NCBI GenBank assembly: GCA_965240325.2
Contig: OZ251222.1
Coordinates: 2,852,001 to 2,916,000 of the forward strand
Reading direction: 5' to 3'
Origin: Rebecca billardiae RCC1528
Taxonomy: Eukaryota; Haptophyta
Length of the DNA: 64,000 nt
Shown here: positions 39,840-52,303 of the stretch, in pieces
How the letters are laid out: every line of letters starts with the position of its first letter
Numbering within the stretch: position 1 is the stretch's first letter
The notes under the pieces: generated by a model
The model's database searches: none
Told to the model about the DNA's origin: nothing
The model's input: the letters and a program-made list of their open reading frames with translations, nothing else
Program-made: the position numbers and the translations under genes

Positions 39840-42800
39840 GCGCGACGCGCGCGCGAGCGCGCTGCACGGCGCGCGCGAGCGGTACGTGAGGCGTTTCGGC
39901 GCGCGGTGCAAGCTGCGCGAGATGCTCGAGGTGCTCGGCGGCGCGCACGCCTCCGCGCACGTCGAGTCCTCCGTGCCCACGCTGCCGGGCGCACGGCTCG
40001 ACCTGCTCTACCTTGTCGCACGCTCGGTGCACGCGCTCAGCGCCGCGGCCAGCCTCTTCGAAGACGCGCGCGTGGTCGCCGCGGCCGCGCGCGCGGCGAC
40101 GCTGGAGCGGATCGAGGACGACGGGCTCGCGGCGGAGGACGCCGACGCGGCCGCCGCCGCGGTGTGGGCCAAGGCGCGCGCGCGCGTCTCCGCCGTCGAC
40201 GCCGAGCTGAGCGCGACCGAAGGCGCGCTGCACCTGCGCACGCGCCAGCTCTCGGCACTCAGCACGCTCAGCGGCGGCGGCGCGCTCGCCGGCTTCGCGC
40301 AGAGCGCGCTCGCCGCGGCGGTGGGCGGCGGCGGCGGCGGCGCGGCCGCGGCCGCGCCGGACGACCGGCACAAGCACGCGCGCCGCCGCGCCTCGCGCGA
40401 CCCCGCGCTGCTGCTGCCGCCCCTCCGCTTCCGCGTGGGAGACCGCGTCGAGATGCCGATGAACGTGCACCGCGACATGGGCGCGGGCGGCGGCTACGGC
40501 TGGGCGGAGGACACGAGCGCGGCGGGCGCGGCGAACGCGACGACGGGGACGACGGCCGCGTCGATCGCGTACGCGCTCAACGAGGTCGACTCGGGCGGCA
40601 CGTACTGGTCCCGCGGCCGCGTCACGCACACACACTACATCAACCCGCAGTGGCCCGCCGGCCGGCCGGAGGCGCTCTACCAAGTCGAGCTGGACGATGG
40701 GCGCGTGTTCTGCGTGTGGGAGGACGTGGACTCGTGCGTGCGCGTGGCGGACGACGCGCCGCCGTCGCAGCGGCAGCGCGTCGACCGGCTCTCCGAGCGC
40801 GGCATGCAGCCCGCCTCCGCGCTCGCGCCGCTCCCCGCGCCCAAGCAGCGCGAGGACCGCGCCGCCTCGCGCGACGACGCGCGCGCGCGCACGTGCGCGG
40901 GCGCGGTGGCGTGGGCCGCGCCGCGGCTCTCCGGCTTCTGGGCGGTGGACGACGCGTGGACGGACGCGGACGAGGTGGCCTCGCTGCGCTCGCAGATGTC
41001 CACCGTCGAGACCGCGCTCGCGTGCGTGCAGGCCGCGCGCGGCATGCTGCTGCTGCAGCTCGCGCCGCACGCCGAGCGCCGACCGGCCGCGCTGCGCGCG
41101 CGCGCCGCCGACGGCGCCGCCGACGCGGCCGACGGCGGCGGCGGCGGCGGCGGCGTGGTGAGCGCGGTGGGCGCGGCGGCGCGCGGCGGCGGCACCGGCG
41201 GCACCGGCGGCGCGGCCGAGCGCGCGCTCCTCTCCGCGCGCGTGTGCCGTGCAGCAGAGGTCCTCCTCGGCGTGCGCGACCTGGAGTCCCACCTTCGCTC
41301 CTACTACGTGACGGCGGGCTCGGGCGCGCGCGCGGCCGGCGACGTGCGCGCGCTGCGCGAGGCGCGCTCGCTCAGCGGCAGCGGCGCGCCGGCGTACATG
41401 GCGTGGCTGGCGATCGCGACGGTCGCGGCGGGCGTGGTCACCGCGGTCGCGCGCGCGCGCGCCGAGAGCGCCCCGCCCACCGCCGACGAGCTCGACCCCG
41501 ACACTGACGCTTCGAGCGCGCTCGCGCCGCCGGGGGCGGGCGGCGGCGGCGCGGCGGGCGGCGGCGCGGCGCTCGCGGCGCGCGCGCGCGCGGACGGCGG
41601 CGCGGCGCTCGCGCCGCCCGACCTCGCCGACGCGTTCGACGACGCGCCGGTGGCGGACGACATTGTCGTCGCGCTGCACGCGCAGCTCCTCCGCGCCTGC
41701 GCCTCCGAGTGCGCGCACGCCGTGACGCGCGCGGACGGCCTGCACGGCGCAGCGCCCGGCCTCGAGCAATTGCGCCAGCTGGCGGCGCTGCGCTGGCTGA
41801 GCGCGGCCGCGGCCGAGCACGGGTCGGAGGTGGCGCGGCTCGCGGCGGACGGCGCGGCGGGCGGCGCGGCGGGCGCGGCGGGCGGCCCCGCCGCGCTGCG
41901 CGCCGCCGCGCGCGCGCGCGCCCTCGCGCGCGCCGTCTCCTCCATCGTGGCGTTTGTGGCGTCTGCGGACGCGTGCGCCGACACGCTCGCGGACGCGCGG
42001 CGCGTGCTCGCCGACACGGCGGCCGAGCTGAGCGCGGGGCAGTACGAGGCGCTGGCGGCGCGGCTGGCGGACGTGCGGCCGCTCGCGCCCGCGCTCGCCG
42101 ACGGCCTCGTCGGCGCGCTCCGCCGCCGCCGCACCGCCTCCGACCTCGCGCGCGCGCGCGCACACGTGCAGTCGGCGACAGAGGCGCTGGTGGCGCTCAT
42201 CAAGGGGCGCGCGTCGTCGCACGCGCGGCGCGCGAGGGCGATCGACGGCGTGCGCGCCGCGCTCGAGGCGACGGCGAGCGTGGACGGGGCGCAGCACGCG
42301 CTCGCCGAGCCGGGCGCGCCCGCCGCCGCCGACGCGCCCGACGACGCGCTCGGCGCCGGGCGCGACGAGGCGCGGCGCGCGGCGGGCGCGCTGCGCGAGG
42401 CGCGCACCGACGCGGAGGCGGCCGTTGTCGCCGCCGACCTCGCGCTGCGGCTGGAGCGCGGCCGCGCCGAGCTGGACGGCGCGGTCGCGGCGACGCGCGT
42501 CGAGCCCACCCGCCTCGCCGCCGACGCCCTCGACGCGCTCATCGCCGAGGCGCGCGAGGCGGGCGCGCGCGTCGCGTCCTTCCTGCCGTCGCCTCCGCAG
42601 TTTTACGAGAGGCTGGTGTCCCGCGCGCGCGACCAGCTTGGCGCGTGGGCGCGGCGCGACGAGGCGCAGGAGGCGCTCGACTCGCTCGTGGCGCGCGCGA
42701 ACGCGGCGGCGAGCCGGCTGGCCGCCGCGCCGCCCGCCGCCGACGCCGCCGACGCCGCCGCCGACGCGGACGGCTGCGCGGACGCGCCGCCGGCCGCGGC

Positions 42801-44139
42801 CGGCGCCGCGGGCGCGGCCGAGCACGCCGCCGCGCAGCACGCCGCGCAGGCGCTGGCCGGCGAGCTGCACAAGGCGGTGGAGGGCGCGGCGGAGGCGGGC
42901 GCGAGCACGGAGCCGGCGCGGCGCGCGCTCAAGCGCCTCCAGAAGGAAGTCACGTCGCGCGCGCTCGCCGCCGAGCTCGCCGTGTGCTACGACGAGCCGC
43001 GTCTGACTGCGCTGCTGCAGCGCGCGGCCGAGCTCAAGCTGGGCGGGGCGCGCTCGGGGCGGCAGCGGCTGCAGCTGCTGCAGCTCGCGCGCACGCTGGG
43101 CGACGCGCTGCGCCAGCCGGGCGAGGGCGGCGCGCGCAAGGGCTCGGCGAGCGCCGGCTCCGCCGCGAGCGCCGCCGCCGCCGCCCCCGCGCCGCCCGCG
43201 CCGCCGAGCAGCGCGCAGGCGGCGCGCGTGCGCAAGGCCCTGGAGAGTCACGCCGCGGCAGTCGCGCTGCTCGACCGCCGGCCGGGCGCGGGCGGCGGGG
43301 CGGAGGGCGGCGGCGCGGGCGGCGCGGGCGGCGCGGGCGGCGCGAACGGCGCGAACGGCGCGAACGGCGCGCGCGGCGCGCACGCCGGCCGCGCCGCCAA
43401 GCCCGACGGCGACGGGCCCACGCCCGACGGCGCGAAGCGCGCGGACGCGCGCGGCGCGGGCGGCGGCGCGGACGGCGTCCAGCACGACGCGCCCGCCACC
43501 TCCGGCGCCTCCTCCTCCTCCTCCGTCTCCTCCGCGGCGTCGTCGCCGTCGCCGCTCGGCGCGCCCGAGCGCGAGGACGACGGCCGCGCGAGCTCGCCCG
43601 CCTCGCACCTCCTCGAGCGCTGCACCGCGCTGCTCGCCGAGGCGCGCGCGATGCTCGCCGCCGCGGACGAGCTCGCGCGCCGGCGAGCGGCCGAGGCAGA
43701 GGCGGAGCACGCGCGCGCGCTCGCCGCGGAGGAGGAGGCGCGGCAGCGGCGGCGGAAGGAGGAGGCGGCGGCGCAGGAGCAGGCGGCGGTGGCGAGGGCG
43801 CGCGCCGAGGCCGAGGCCGCCGCCGCCGCCGAGGCGCGCGAGCGCCAGGCCGCCGCGCGCGCGGCCGAGGAGAAGCTGAGGCGCGCTGAGGAGGCGCGCC
43901 GCGTCGCCGAGGCCAAGCGCGCCGCGCTGCAGAAGGCGCAGCTCGAGCGCGACGCGTGGCGCGCGGCGGAGGCGGCGGCGCGCAAGGCGCGGGAGGAGGA
44001 GGAGCGCAAGAAGGCCGCGGAGGCCGCCGCGTCCGCGCGCCGCGCCAAGGCGAAGGAGGACGAGGAGCGCAAGCAGAAGAGCGCCGAAGCGGACGCCAAG
44101 CCGCGCAAGGGCGGCGGCAGCGCCGGCGGAAGCGGCGGC

Positions 44140-44170
<31 letters not shown>

Positions 44171-45660
44171 TGAGCGGCGCGGAGGCGCCGGGCGCGCGAC
44201 GCCGCTCGGGTTCCGCCTCGGCCGGCGCGGCTGACGCCGGCGCCGCGCCGACGGCGCAGCAGGCCACGGCCGCCGCGGCGTTTGCGGACGCGGCGGCGGC
44301 GGCGGGCGCGGCGGGCGGCGGCGGCGCGCGCGGCGCCGGCGGCGGCGGCCGCGCCGCAAAGCAGCGGCAGCAGCAGCCGGCGCAGCCGGCGCAAGCGCAG
44401 CCGGCGCAGCCGAAGGGGCGCGCGCAGCCGCAGCTGCCGGTGCAGCCGCAGCCCACGGGCGCGCTGCCGGCGGGCTGCATGTGCGGTGCCTCCGCGGCGG
44501 CGGCGGCGGCGGTTGCGGGCGGCGGCGCCGCTCTGCACCCATCCCAGCTGCCGCAGTCGCAGTCGCTGCCGCAGCACTGGGCGGACGAGGCGGAGCCGCA
44601 CGGCGGGCTGGCCAACGGGATGGCGCGGCCGGGCGCGGACGCGGGCGTCGACGCGGACGACGAGGCGGCGCGCGAGGAGGCGCTCGTGATGGAGCTGCTG
44701 CACGCCGCGACGCACGGGCACGCGACAGCGGCGCTCGGCGCGGACGGCGCAGGCGGGCTGGAGGCCCAGCAGAGGCTCCCGGCGGCGATGGCGCTGAGCG
44801 GCTCGCGCGCGGTGGTGCAGCCGCCCGCGCACGTGCGCGCGGTCGGCGCCGCGGGCCTCGGCAGCCTCCGACACGCGCCGCCGCCGCCGGTGCCCGCGAC
44901 GGCCGTCGGCGCCAACGGCTCCCACCTGCACGCACCCATTGGTCCCGCGTGCTCGGCGGGCGCGGGCGGCGGCCAGCTCGGCGCGGCCGCCCACGCCGCC
45001 CTGCGGCACATGCCGCTGCAGCAGGGGGCGCAGGGGGCGGCGCCGCCGCACCGCGCGGCCGCGGTGCCGATCGGCACGCCGGGCGCGTCGCAGCGCGCCG
45101 TGTGCCCGCCGCCCTCCGCGGTCGGCGGCTGCGGCGCCACGGTGCCGCCGGCGTGCGCTCCTGTCAACTCCCCCAGCCTGCTGCCCTCGTGCGGTGCGGG
45201 CGCGGCGCCGCCGTGGGCGGACCTGGCGCACGAGGTGGGCCGCCCGCCCGCCCACGCGGCACCGGGGCCGCCCACCTCGGTCGCGCCGCGCTCGGCGCCG
45301 TGCGGCGTGATCGGCTCGAGCGCGGTCTCGGTGCCGACGGTGAGCACGGCGCACGAGATGCCGCGCGGCGTGCACGGACCTCCCCCGGGCTTGCAGCACG
45401 CGCATCCGGCGCCGCAGCAGCCGGGGCCGGCGCCACAGCCCATCGCCCAGCCGGTCGGCGCGCAGGCGCGGCGGCACCAGAGCGCGCACTTCGCCTCGGA
45501 GCTCGTCGCGCGCGGCTTCGACCACCGCGCGTCCATCGACGCGATGCTCGATCTCGAGATTGTGCCCAACTCGTTCACAGAGGAGGACATCGAGCGCGCC
45601 GCGCGCTGGATCACCGCCAAGGAGGCGGCCGAGGCCTCGCTCAGCTTCCTTGACGAGTGA
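38368..45660 (+). CDS. Giant low-complexity, coiled-coil protein of unknown function
   Basis: A single exon of 2430 residues runs from the ATG of MPAPHNECMCAQCKDACMKR. The first 450 residues have ordinary composition and carry two Cys clusters (CMCAQCKDAC and CGNKACRCRDSENAKTRPC), possible metal sites, and a hydrophobic helix near 350. Around residues 690-800 a small beta-rich, Tudor/SH3-like block is seen: RFRVGDRVEMPMNVH, GGTYWSRGRVTHTHYINPQW, ALYQVELDDGRVFCVWEDVD. The middle is Ala/Arg-rich helix. Residues 1770-1920 form a long charged coiled coil (RRKEEAAAQEQAAVARARAE). Then come Gly and Ala/Gln/Pro runs. The last 60 residues (HFASELVARGFDHRASIDAM) resemble a small helical, UBA-like domain. 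It may be a scaffold. Long perfect codon runs make the length prone to assembly error. Confidence 0.65.
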
Positions 45661-46288
45661 CCGAGGAGATGGACGGCAAGTACTGACCCTGGCCCAACAT
45701 CGCTCGCAGCAGCCTGGCCCCGGGCTCCTCATGGGCTGTGAGACACGGCTCTGGCACGCGTGTGGCAACTGCAAGCCGCGACAACGGACAGGGCCGACAG
45801 GCCGTGATTCACGTGATTGCGTGAGGGCCGCCGTGGGCGTGAGGCCGTGCGGCCCGTCGAGTCCTCGACGACCCGCACAATGCCATACCTCGACAGCAAT
45901 CCTACCAGTAGTGTCAGCATTGTACGCCGTGAGTGACTAGTGACGCTCACAGTGCCGGCAGCGCGCAGGCCGCCTCCACCGCCACGGGCGCCCGTGTCAC
46001 TGTTCATCAGCCGTGGTCACCGCCGGGCCGGCTTGCTGCTAATGCTACCCGCGCTACGCGAGGCAGATAAACCTGAGCGGACGGAAAATGACGCGATGAT
46101 CGGGCGGCGAAGTTTTTCCGCCGCGCGATTTCTTTTGCCGCATGTCAAACCAAAAGGGAGCGCTCGCCAGGGCGCCCAAGCTCAGCGCGCAGGCCGACGC
46201 CCGCCCCCTGTGAGGCGGACGGAGGAGGCGGCTCCGGGGGCGCGTGCAGCCCTCAGGCGACGCGCGCACAGCTCTGGGCCGCGGAGAG
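45661..46288. other. Intergenic before the RanBPM gene
   Basis: No coding sequence supported. Holds the 3' end of the giant gene and the promoter of the SPRY/RanBPM gene, with an AT-richer part around 45890-46140. Confidence 0.5.
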
Positions 46289-48657
46289 ATGGCGAGCTCG
46301 CTGCCATCGGAGCTGAACCCGATCAACCACCCGCGCTTCCTCGAGGTGGCGAAGGACAAGCTGCGTGTGCGGTACGTGGGCAAGGGCAACCATGCGCACG
46401 ACGTGGGAGCGATCCAGGCTAACAAGCCGGTGCCTTCCGACGCGTTCGTGTACTACTACGAAGTGACCGTCAACGATGCAGGCTCTCGCGGGTGCGACGC
46501 GCTCGCGCGCCGGCCGGCGGCGCAGCGAGCTGCCCACACTCACTGCGCGCGGTTCTGCGCGCACGCCCTGCTCGCTCCGCGCGCGCAGGAGCTTTGCCGT
46601 GGGCTTTGCCGATGCACACTTTGAACTCACGCGGAAGCCAGGCTGGGACCCTGGGTCGTACGGCTACCACGCCGACGACGGCCACAAGTACGCCGGCTCC
46701 GAGCGCGGAGAGGCGTACGGTCCGCCGTGCAGCGCGGGTGACGTGATCGGCTGCGGCATCCGCTTCGACGACTGCTCCATCTTCTTCACACGGAACGGCG
46801 TGTTCCTCGGCAGGGCGTTCACGTACCCGCCGTCGCTGCAGCTGTACGCGACCATCGGCCTGCACTCGCCCAACGAGTCGCTGAGCGTCAACTTCGGCGG
46901 GCCGACCGGCGCGCCGTTTGTGTTTGACGTGGAGTCGCACGTGGCGCGCGAGAAGGCGCGCATGTACGAGTCACTCAGCTCCTTCGACGTGCCCGTGGAC
47001 GACCTGCTGTCCCTCGTGCGCAGCTACTGCCTGCACTTTGGGTACGCGCAGACGTACGCAGCCCTGCCCAGCGGCAGCAGTGGCGGACCGGCAGCGGAGC
47101 AGCAGCCAGGCCAGGTCGACGCGTCTGCGCCCGCGTGCGAGCCGGAAGCCATGCGCTCCTCGGCCGCCGAGGGCAAGCGCATCGCCAACGGCGAGGCCGT
47201 GCCCAACGGCGCGCCGCCGAATGGGAACGCGGACGTGCCGAACGGCCGGGTCGCCGCCCCGGCGAGCGAGCTCGACGCTCTGCCCGCCAACGGCGCCAAC
47301 GGCGGCGTCGCGAATGGGCGTGGTCCCGCCACGGGCGGCGCCGGCAGCACCAGTCCCGGGTGGCGCGGCGGCAGCGCCGGCGTGAGAGTCGTCACCCAGC
47401 AGGCGCGCGAGCGGGCACTCGCGTCACTCCGGGACCGGCACGCCGTGCGGGAGCGCGTCATGCGCGGCGACATTGACGGGTGCATGGCGCTGCTGCGGGA
47501 GCGCTTCCCTTCGGTCCTCGACGCTCAGCTGCCGCCCGCCCGCACGGCCCCAGGCCCGGAGCCTACCAGCGGGGCGGCCCACCTCTCGCCGGGCTCGTCG
47601 CGTGGCCGTGCCGCGATGGAGGTGTCCGAGGCCGATCCGACGTCGCCTGTGCTCACGCCGGGCAGCAGCGCGCCGCCCAACGACGAGGACGCCAGCGCCG
47701 CCGACCTCCGCCGGCTGCTGCTCCATCGGCGCTCCACTATGGACTCGGAGCTCGAGGAGATCCCGTCGATGGGCGGGACGCTGCGAGCTGCGGGCCACGC
47801 GGCGGCCGAGCCGGCGGGCGGCCGCGGCGCTGCCGACCAGGACGGCGCGTCCGCGACCGCGCCGCTGAGCCACGAGCAGCTGATGCAGCAGAAGTGGCGC
47901 GCGCTCTTCCAGCTCAAATGCCAGGGCTTCGTTGAGCTCATCCGCCGCCGACAGCTCCTCGAAGCCGTGACGTACGGCCAGACACAGCTCGCGCCGCTGC
48001 GCGACACGCTCGCCGGCGCTGGCACCGGCGCGAGCGCAGACGCGCGTGAGCACCTCGAGAGCGTGGTCGCGCTGCTCGCGTACGCGGGGCTGGAAGGCGA
48101 CGAGATGGTGCCGGACGACGCGCCGCACGACCATTGCGGCCTGCGCACGATGACCGTGCCTAGCACGCACGGCTCGTACTCGCGGGCGCGGGGCACCCCA
48201 TCCGCGCGCTCGCCGGATCGGCGTCCTGCGTCCGCTGAGCAGCGGCCGCTGCCATCGCGTGCGCACGCGACAGGGACCGCAGCGCATGCGGCATCTATTT
48301 TCGACTCGCGCCCCGGAGCGGAGGTATGCTCGCCTCGGGATGCGAGTACGGCGGATCGGGCAGAGAGCGTCAAGCATCTGATGTCCTACGAGCAGCGCGA
48401 GCGCACGGCCGATCTGATCAACGCAGCTATTCTCGGTGCGCGCCGCGCTGCGCGCGCCGCGCCTTCTTGCACGATGAGCCACGCATGCGCGCACCTGACC
48501 TGGCGCCATGCCCCGCGATGCGCTTCTCCTTGCAGCGGAGATCGGCGTCGACTCCACCTCCGTCATCGAAGGATTGATACGGCAGCTCTTCGTCACGCAT
48601 GAGGTCGGCAGGGAGGCCAATGGCGGACGAGGGGAGATCCTGAGCATCTCCGTTTGA
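46289..48657 (+). CDS. RanBPM-like protein (SPRY, LisH, CTLH/CRA) of the CTLH/GID E3 complex
   Basis: Three exons are inferred: 46289-46491, 46589-48435 and 48536-48657, giving 723 residues. Splicing joins VNDAGSRG to SFAVGFADAHFEL inside the SPRY domain, and INAAIL to AEIGVDSTSVIEGL at the end; both introns (97 and 100 bp) have GTGCG donors. The SPRY domain (residues 20-200) shows RVRYVGKGNHAHDVGAIQAN, GWDPGSYGYHADDGHKY and GDVIGCGIRFDDCSIFFTRN. A LisH-like helix follows (LLSLVRSYCLHFGYAQTY). After an Asn/Gly-rich linker come a CTLH segment (RHAVRERVMRGDIDGCMALL) and a split CRA domain (KCQGFVELIRRRQLLEAVTY). RanBP9/10 homologues scaffold the CTLH/GID ubiquitin ligase. Confidence 0.9.
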
Positions 48658-49294
48658 CGAATTTGATGGTCGTCATTATATTGATGAATTTATTGATGAC
48701 TGGACGCACTAGTTACCGACCGTCCGACGCGCGACCGACGAGACTACGGGCCCACGGCCACGGCCCAGGGTTCAGCGGCGGGCGGGACCCGGACCGCGGC
48801 GTTACCGGGCAACACGGCCGACAGCCTCGCACGGGACGGCCCGTGACGGGCTGCCACGGACGGCCGCCGGCCCGCGCCGCCGGGGCCGTGGCCCGCGTGG
48901 GCGGGCTCACAGTCACTGTGACTGGGCCACAGTCTCGGCCCACCGTCACTGTCACCCCGGGTCACCGTCACACTCACTCTCACAGTCACTCGTCAGTCAC
49001 CCCTCGCCGCACGGAGCCGGGCGCGTCGAACACGGTAGTAGCGACTTAGTAGACCGGACCGTAACCGTCGTACCGCTACTCTAGCTACTACGACTGCTGA
49101 TATGCGGCTGCTTGATTTAAAGGCGCGGGCGTAAGCTTGGGACCACCTATGCATATGCTGCTATATCGATCAGACGATGCGACTACTACTAGCTTACATG
49201 ATGAGACTGACTACAGCCAGAACTACATCGCACGTCGTCAGTCACGACTCACGTCTGAGGTCGTCTGGCGGCAGGCTGAGGCACAGCAGAGTAC
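48658..49294. other. Intergenic with gtcact-rich simple sequence
   Basis: No gene. Around 48905-49005 many variants of cacagtcactgtgac and caccgtcac follow one another, making a degenerate simple repeat with short palindromes. The rest is AT-richer. Confidence 0.55.
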
Positions 49295-50002
49295 TTACGC
49301 CGCAGCAGAGAGCTGCTCAAGGATAGCGATGCGCTGGAAGAGCCACTTCTTCAAGTCTGGCGCCATCGAGTTGCCCTTCATGCCCTGCAAGCGCGTCAGC
49401 TGGGACTTGACGTCGTCAGCAGATGCAGCCTTCATCTTGGTGATGTAGCCAAGCTCCTTCTCGCTGCATGGCTCGGTGTCCTCGAGCGTGCACTTCGCGC
49501 TCAGATTTTCTGTGACGAACTTCTTCAGCGAGTCGAGGTCCCTCCCACCCGAGTACTTCTCGCCGTCGGGACCCGTCTCCGCCGTGAAGTACTTGAGCGT
49601 GGGGTATCCGCGCACGCCGTGCTTCTCGCAGAGGTCCTTGCTCTCATCGGCGGTGCAGTCGACATCCCCAATGACGACCCTCTTCGAGTCCGCATACTCG
49701 TCACCAAGCTCGTCCCAGGCAGGCTAAAGATGTGAACACAAGCGCGCGAGGCGGTATGGGCGCAGGGCGTGTCATAAATAGGGAGCGGTGATAAGTCCGA
49801 ACTGCCGGACAGCTGGGTGGGCGCGCGCCGTGCATCGCACCTTCATGGCCTTGCAGTGCCCGCACCATGGCGCGAAGAACTTCACTGCTGCGTTTTTGCC
49901 AGCGTTCACCACCGCGTCGTCGAACGTCTTGCCCGTGAGCTCGACGGCTCCGGCGCTGACGGCAGCCGGCAGCAACGCGAGTGCGAGGAAGGAGCGCGCC
50001 AT
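49295..50002 (-). CDS. Small protein disulfide isomerase with one thioredoxin domain
   Basis: Two exons are inferred: 50002-49841 and 49723-49295, giving 196 residues; the intron is 117 bp with a GTGCGA donor and TTTAG acceptor, phase 0. The N-terminus MARSFLALALLPAAVSAGAV is a clear signal peptide. The active site FFAPWCGHCKAMK is the CGHC of oxidising PDI domains. Splicing leads into PAWDELGDEYADSKRVVIGD, VDCTADESKDLCEKHGVRGY and PTLKYFTAE with the conserved cis-Pro. The last 65 residues form a short helical tail with two further Cys (KCTLEDTEPCS). No C-terminal KDEL-type signal is present (it ends LEQLSAAA), so it may be secreted or held by another route. It forms or rearranges disulfides in the endoplasmic reticulum. 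Confidence 0.9.
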
Positions 50003-50139
50003 CCCTTCCAGACGCGTCCGGGATCGGGCGCCCCGGCTGCAGCGTTGCCTCTCGCCGCGGCGGCAGCGTTGGCCAGCGTGGCGCTGACGACCACGGCGCC
50101 GCGATTTGTTTTCTTCGACCGGGAAAAAAAATCTGCACG
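50003..50139. promoter_or_regulatory. Compact divergent promoter, PDI / MFS transporter
   Basis: Only 137 bp separate the two ATG codons. The region is GC-rich at the PDI side and has an AT-rich patch with gggaaaaaaaatctg just before the transporter start. Shared control is likely from spacing alone. Confidence 0.45.
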
Positions 50140-51615
50140 ATGGCTGCCACGATGCCCGCGCCAACTCGCACCAACGCGCAAATCGTGGGGGAAGCCGTCG
50201 GCGCTCTAGAGCTCACGAGGTTCCACTGGGTGCTCTGGGTGGGCGCAGCTTCGGTCTACGCTGCGTGCGCGTGCACGGCGGGCGTGATGCCATTTGTGAT
50301 GCAGTCCATTCGCGAGGAGCTTGAGCTCAGCCCGTTCGACGAGGGTGTCTTGTCCTCCTGCATCTTCTGGGGCATGGCAGTTGGATCTGTACTGTCAGGA
50401 CCGGCTTCGGACCTCACTGGGCGCCGGCCACTCCTGCTCACCAGCTTGCTCATGCTCGCGCTCGTGCAGCTCGCCATCGGGGCCGTCGGCAGCGCCAGGG
50501 GGCTCGCGATCGTGTTCCTGCTGAGGGGCGTTGTCTACTTGACATGCGAGAACGTGTCGAAGTCTCTGCTCGCGGAGTGCCTGCCAACGGACCGACGCGG
50601 ACTGCTTCTGAACGCGATACACCCTATGTGGCAGGTGGGCGCCGCCCTCGGCATCGCCACGACCTTGCTTGGACACAGCTATCGTGTGCTCGGACCAGCA
50701 TGCGCTCTCGCGCCGGCCATCTCCCTGCTCGTGACGTCTGCGGTGAGCATCGAGTCACCAATGTGGCTGCTCCAAGCGCGGGGCCCCCGGGCCGCGCAGG
50801 ATTCGATCTCCGCGCTAACCGCCAAGTGTGGGCTGCCCCCGCCGGCCGCACCTCTCTTCGGGCCGGCCGCTGACGTCGAGCTCACGTCAACACCCGGGAC
50901 TAGCCAGCGGCAGGCCGAGCCGGAGCCGAGTTCGAGCTCCAATGATCTGCGCACTTTGCCACCCAGCGGGCGTAAAGTGGGACTCCGCGCCGCCTCGATG
51001 CCGCGCGCGTGCCTGCGCTACGCGACGCGCGAGCTCAGGGTGCTCCTGCACCCAGACCTGCGCACGCTCAGCCTGATCACCTCGAGCCTGTGGGCATGCC
51101 TGGCGTTTGCAGCTCTGTCCAACGACTTCCTCCTCATCCGCTATTTGGCGTTCACAGGCCGCGCGGAGCTCGAGCGCGCCGTCACGTTGGCAATGTATGG
51201 CTTCAAGCTGCTCGGCGGGGTCCTCGGCGCAGGCGTAGTGGACCGCATCGGGCGCCGCCGTGTGCTCATCCCCTGCTTCCTGGCCACCGCTGCGGGCACG
51301 CTGCTGTTTGTGGCCGCGCGCAGCACGCCCGTCCTCTTCCTCGGCCTGTGCGTACTGTACATGGCCAACGAGGTCTTGTGGTCGACGGTCATGACGTACA
51401 CGTGCGAGGCGTTCCCGACCTCGATCCGTGCAAACGCAGTGGGCGTCCTTGTCGCAACTGGGAGGATCGCAGCTGCCATCGGCGTGGCGGTCGGCCCCGA
51501 GTTGATGACCATGGGCGCTGCTGTGCCGTTTGCTCTCAACGCGCTCATCTTCACGCTCGGGGCGGGGCTCTCCGCGTGGCTGCCGTCAGAGACCTCCGGC
51601 AAGCCGATGACTTGA
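50140..51615 (+). CDS. Major facilitator superfamily transporter (SV2/sugar-porter type)
   Basis: A single exon of 491 residues starts at an ATG; the longer open frame upstream overlaps the PDI gene and was dropped. Twelve hydrophobic helices are seen in two groups of six with a hydrophilic loop of about 90 residues between them. Family motifs are GPASDLTGRRPLLLTSLLML after helix 2, RGVVYLTCENVSKSLLAECL with PTDRRG after helix 4, and GAGVVDRIGRRRVLIPCFLA after helix 8. The layout fits the SV2/organic-ion or sugar-porter branch of the MFS. Substrate cannot be inferred. It is a plasma-membrane or vacuolar secondary transporter. Confidence 0.87.
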   Translation: MAATMPAPTRTNAQIVGEAVGALELTRFHWVLWVGAASVYAACACTAGVMPFVMQSIREELELSPFDEGVLSSCIFWGMAVGSVLSGPASDLTGRRPLLLTSLLMLALVQLAIGAVGSARGLAIVFLLRGVVYLTCENVSKSLLAECLPTDRRGLLLNAIHPMWQVGAALGIATTLLGHSYRVLGPACALAPAISLLVTSAVSIESPMWLLQARGPRAAQDSISALTAKCGLPPPAAPLFGPAADVELTSTPGTSQRQAEPEPSSSSNDLRTLPPSGRKVGLRAASMPRACLRYATRELRVLLHPDLRTLSLITSSLWACLAFAALSNDFLLIRYLAFTGRAELERAVTLAMYGFKLLGGVLGAGVVDRIGRRRVLIPCFLATAAGTLLFVAARSTPVLFLGLCVLYMANEVLWSTVMTYTCEAFPTSIRANAVGVLVATGRIAAAIGVAVGPELMTMGAAVPFALNALIFTLGAGLSAWLPSETSGKPMT

Positions 51616-51924
<309 letters not shown>

Positions 51925-52225
51925 TCATGAAGACGCACCTGCAGCCGTCGCAGCGCCTGTCGTCTGTGCGGGCTGCGCTGCCGACGCATCAACGTTGGCG
52001 CTTCCTGCCGTGCCATTCGCAGCAGCTCCTGCAGAGCCGCCATTCGCGGATGGCCGCGCGCCGTCACCTGCAGCATGTTCTTTGGTGTCAGCCGCAGCCG
52101 TTGCATTCGGAGCCTGCACGGACGCGCGCGCGCCTTTGTCCGCCTTGTGGTGGCCGCGATGATGCTTGTTACCGTGGCCGTGGTGCCCGTGGCCATGCCC
52201 GTTGTGGCCATGGCCATGGCCGCCA

Positions 52226-52303
<78 letters not shown>

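Noticed and set aside
39556-45774. 2072-codon open frame antisense to the giant gene
   Set aside because: It mirrors the GC-rich codon runs of the plus-strand protein and shows only Arg/Ala-rich sequence without domains.
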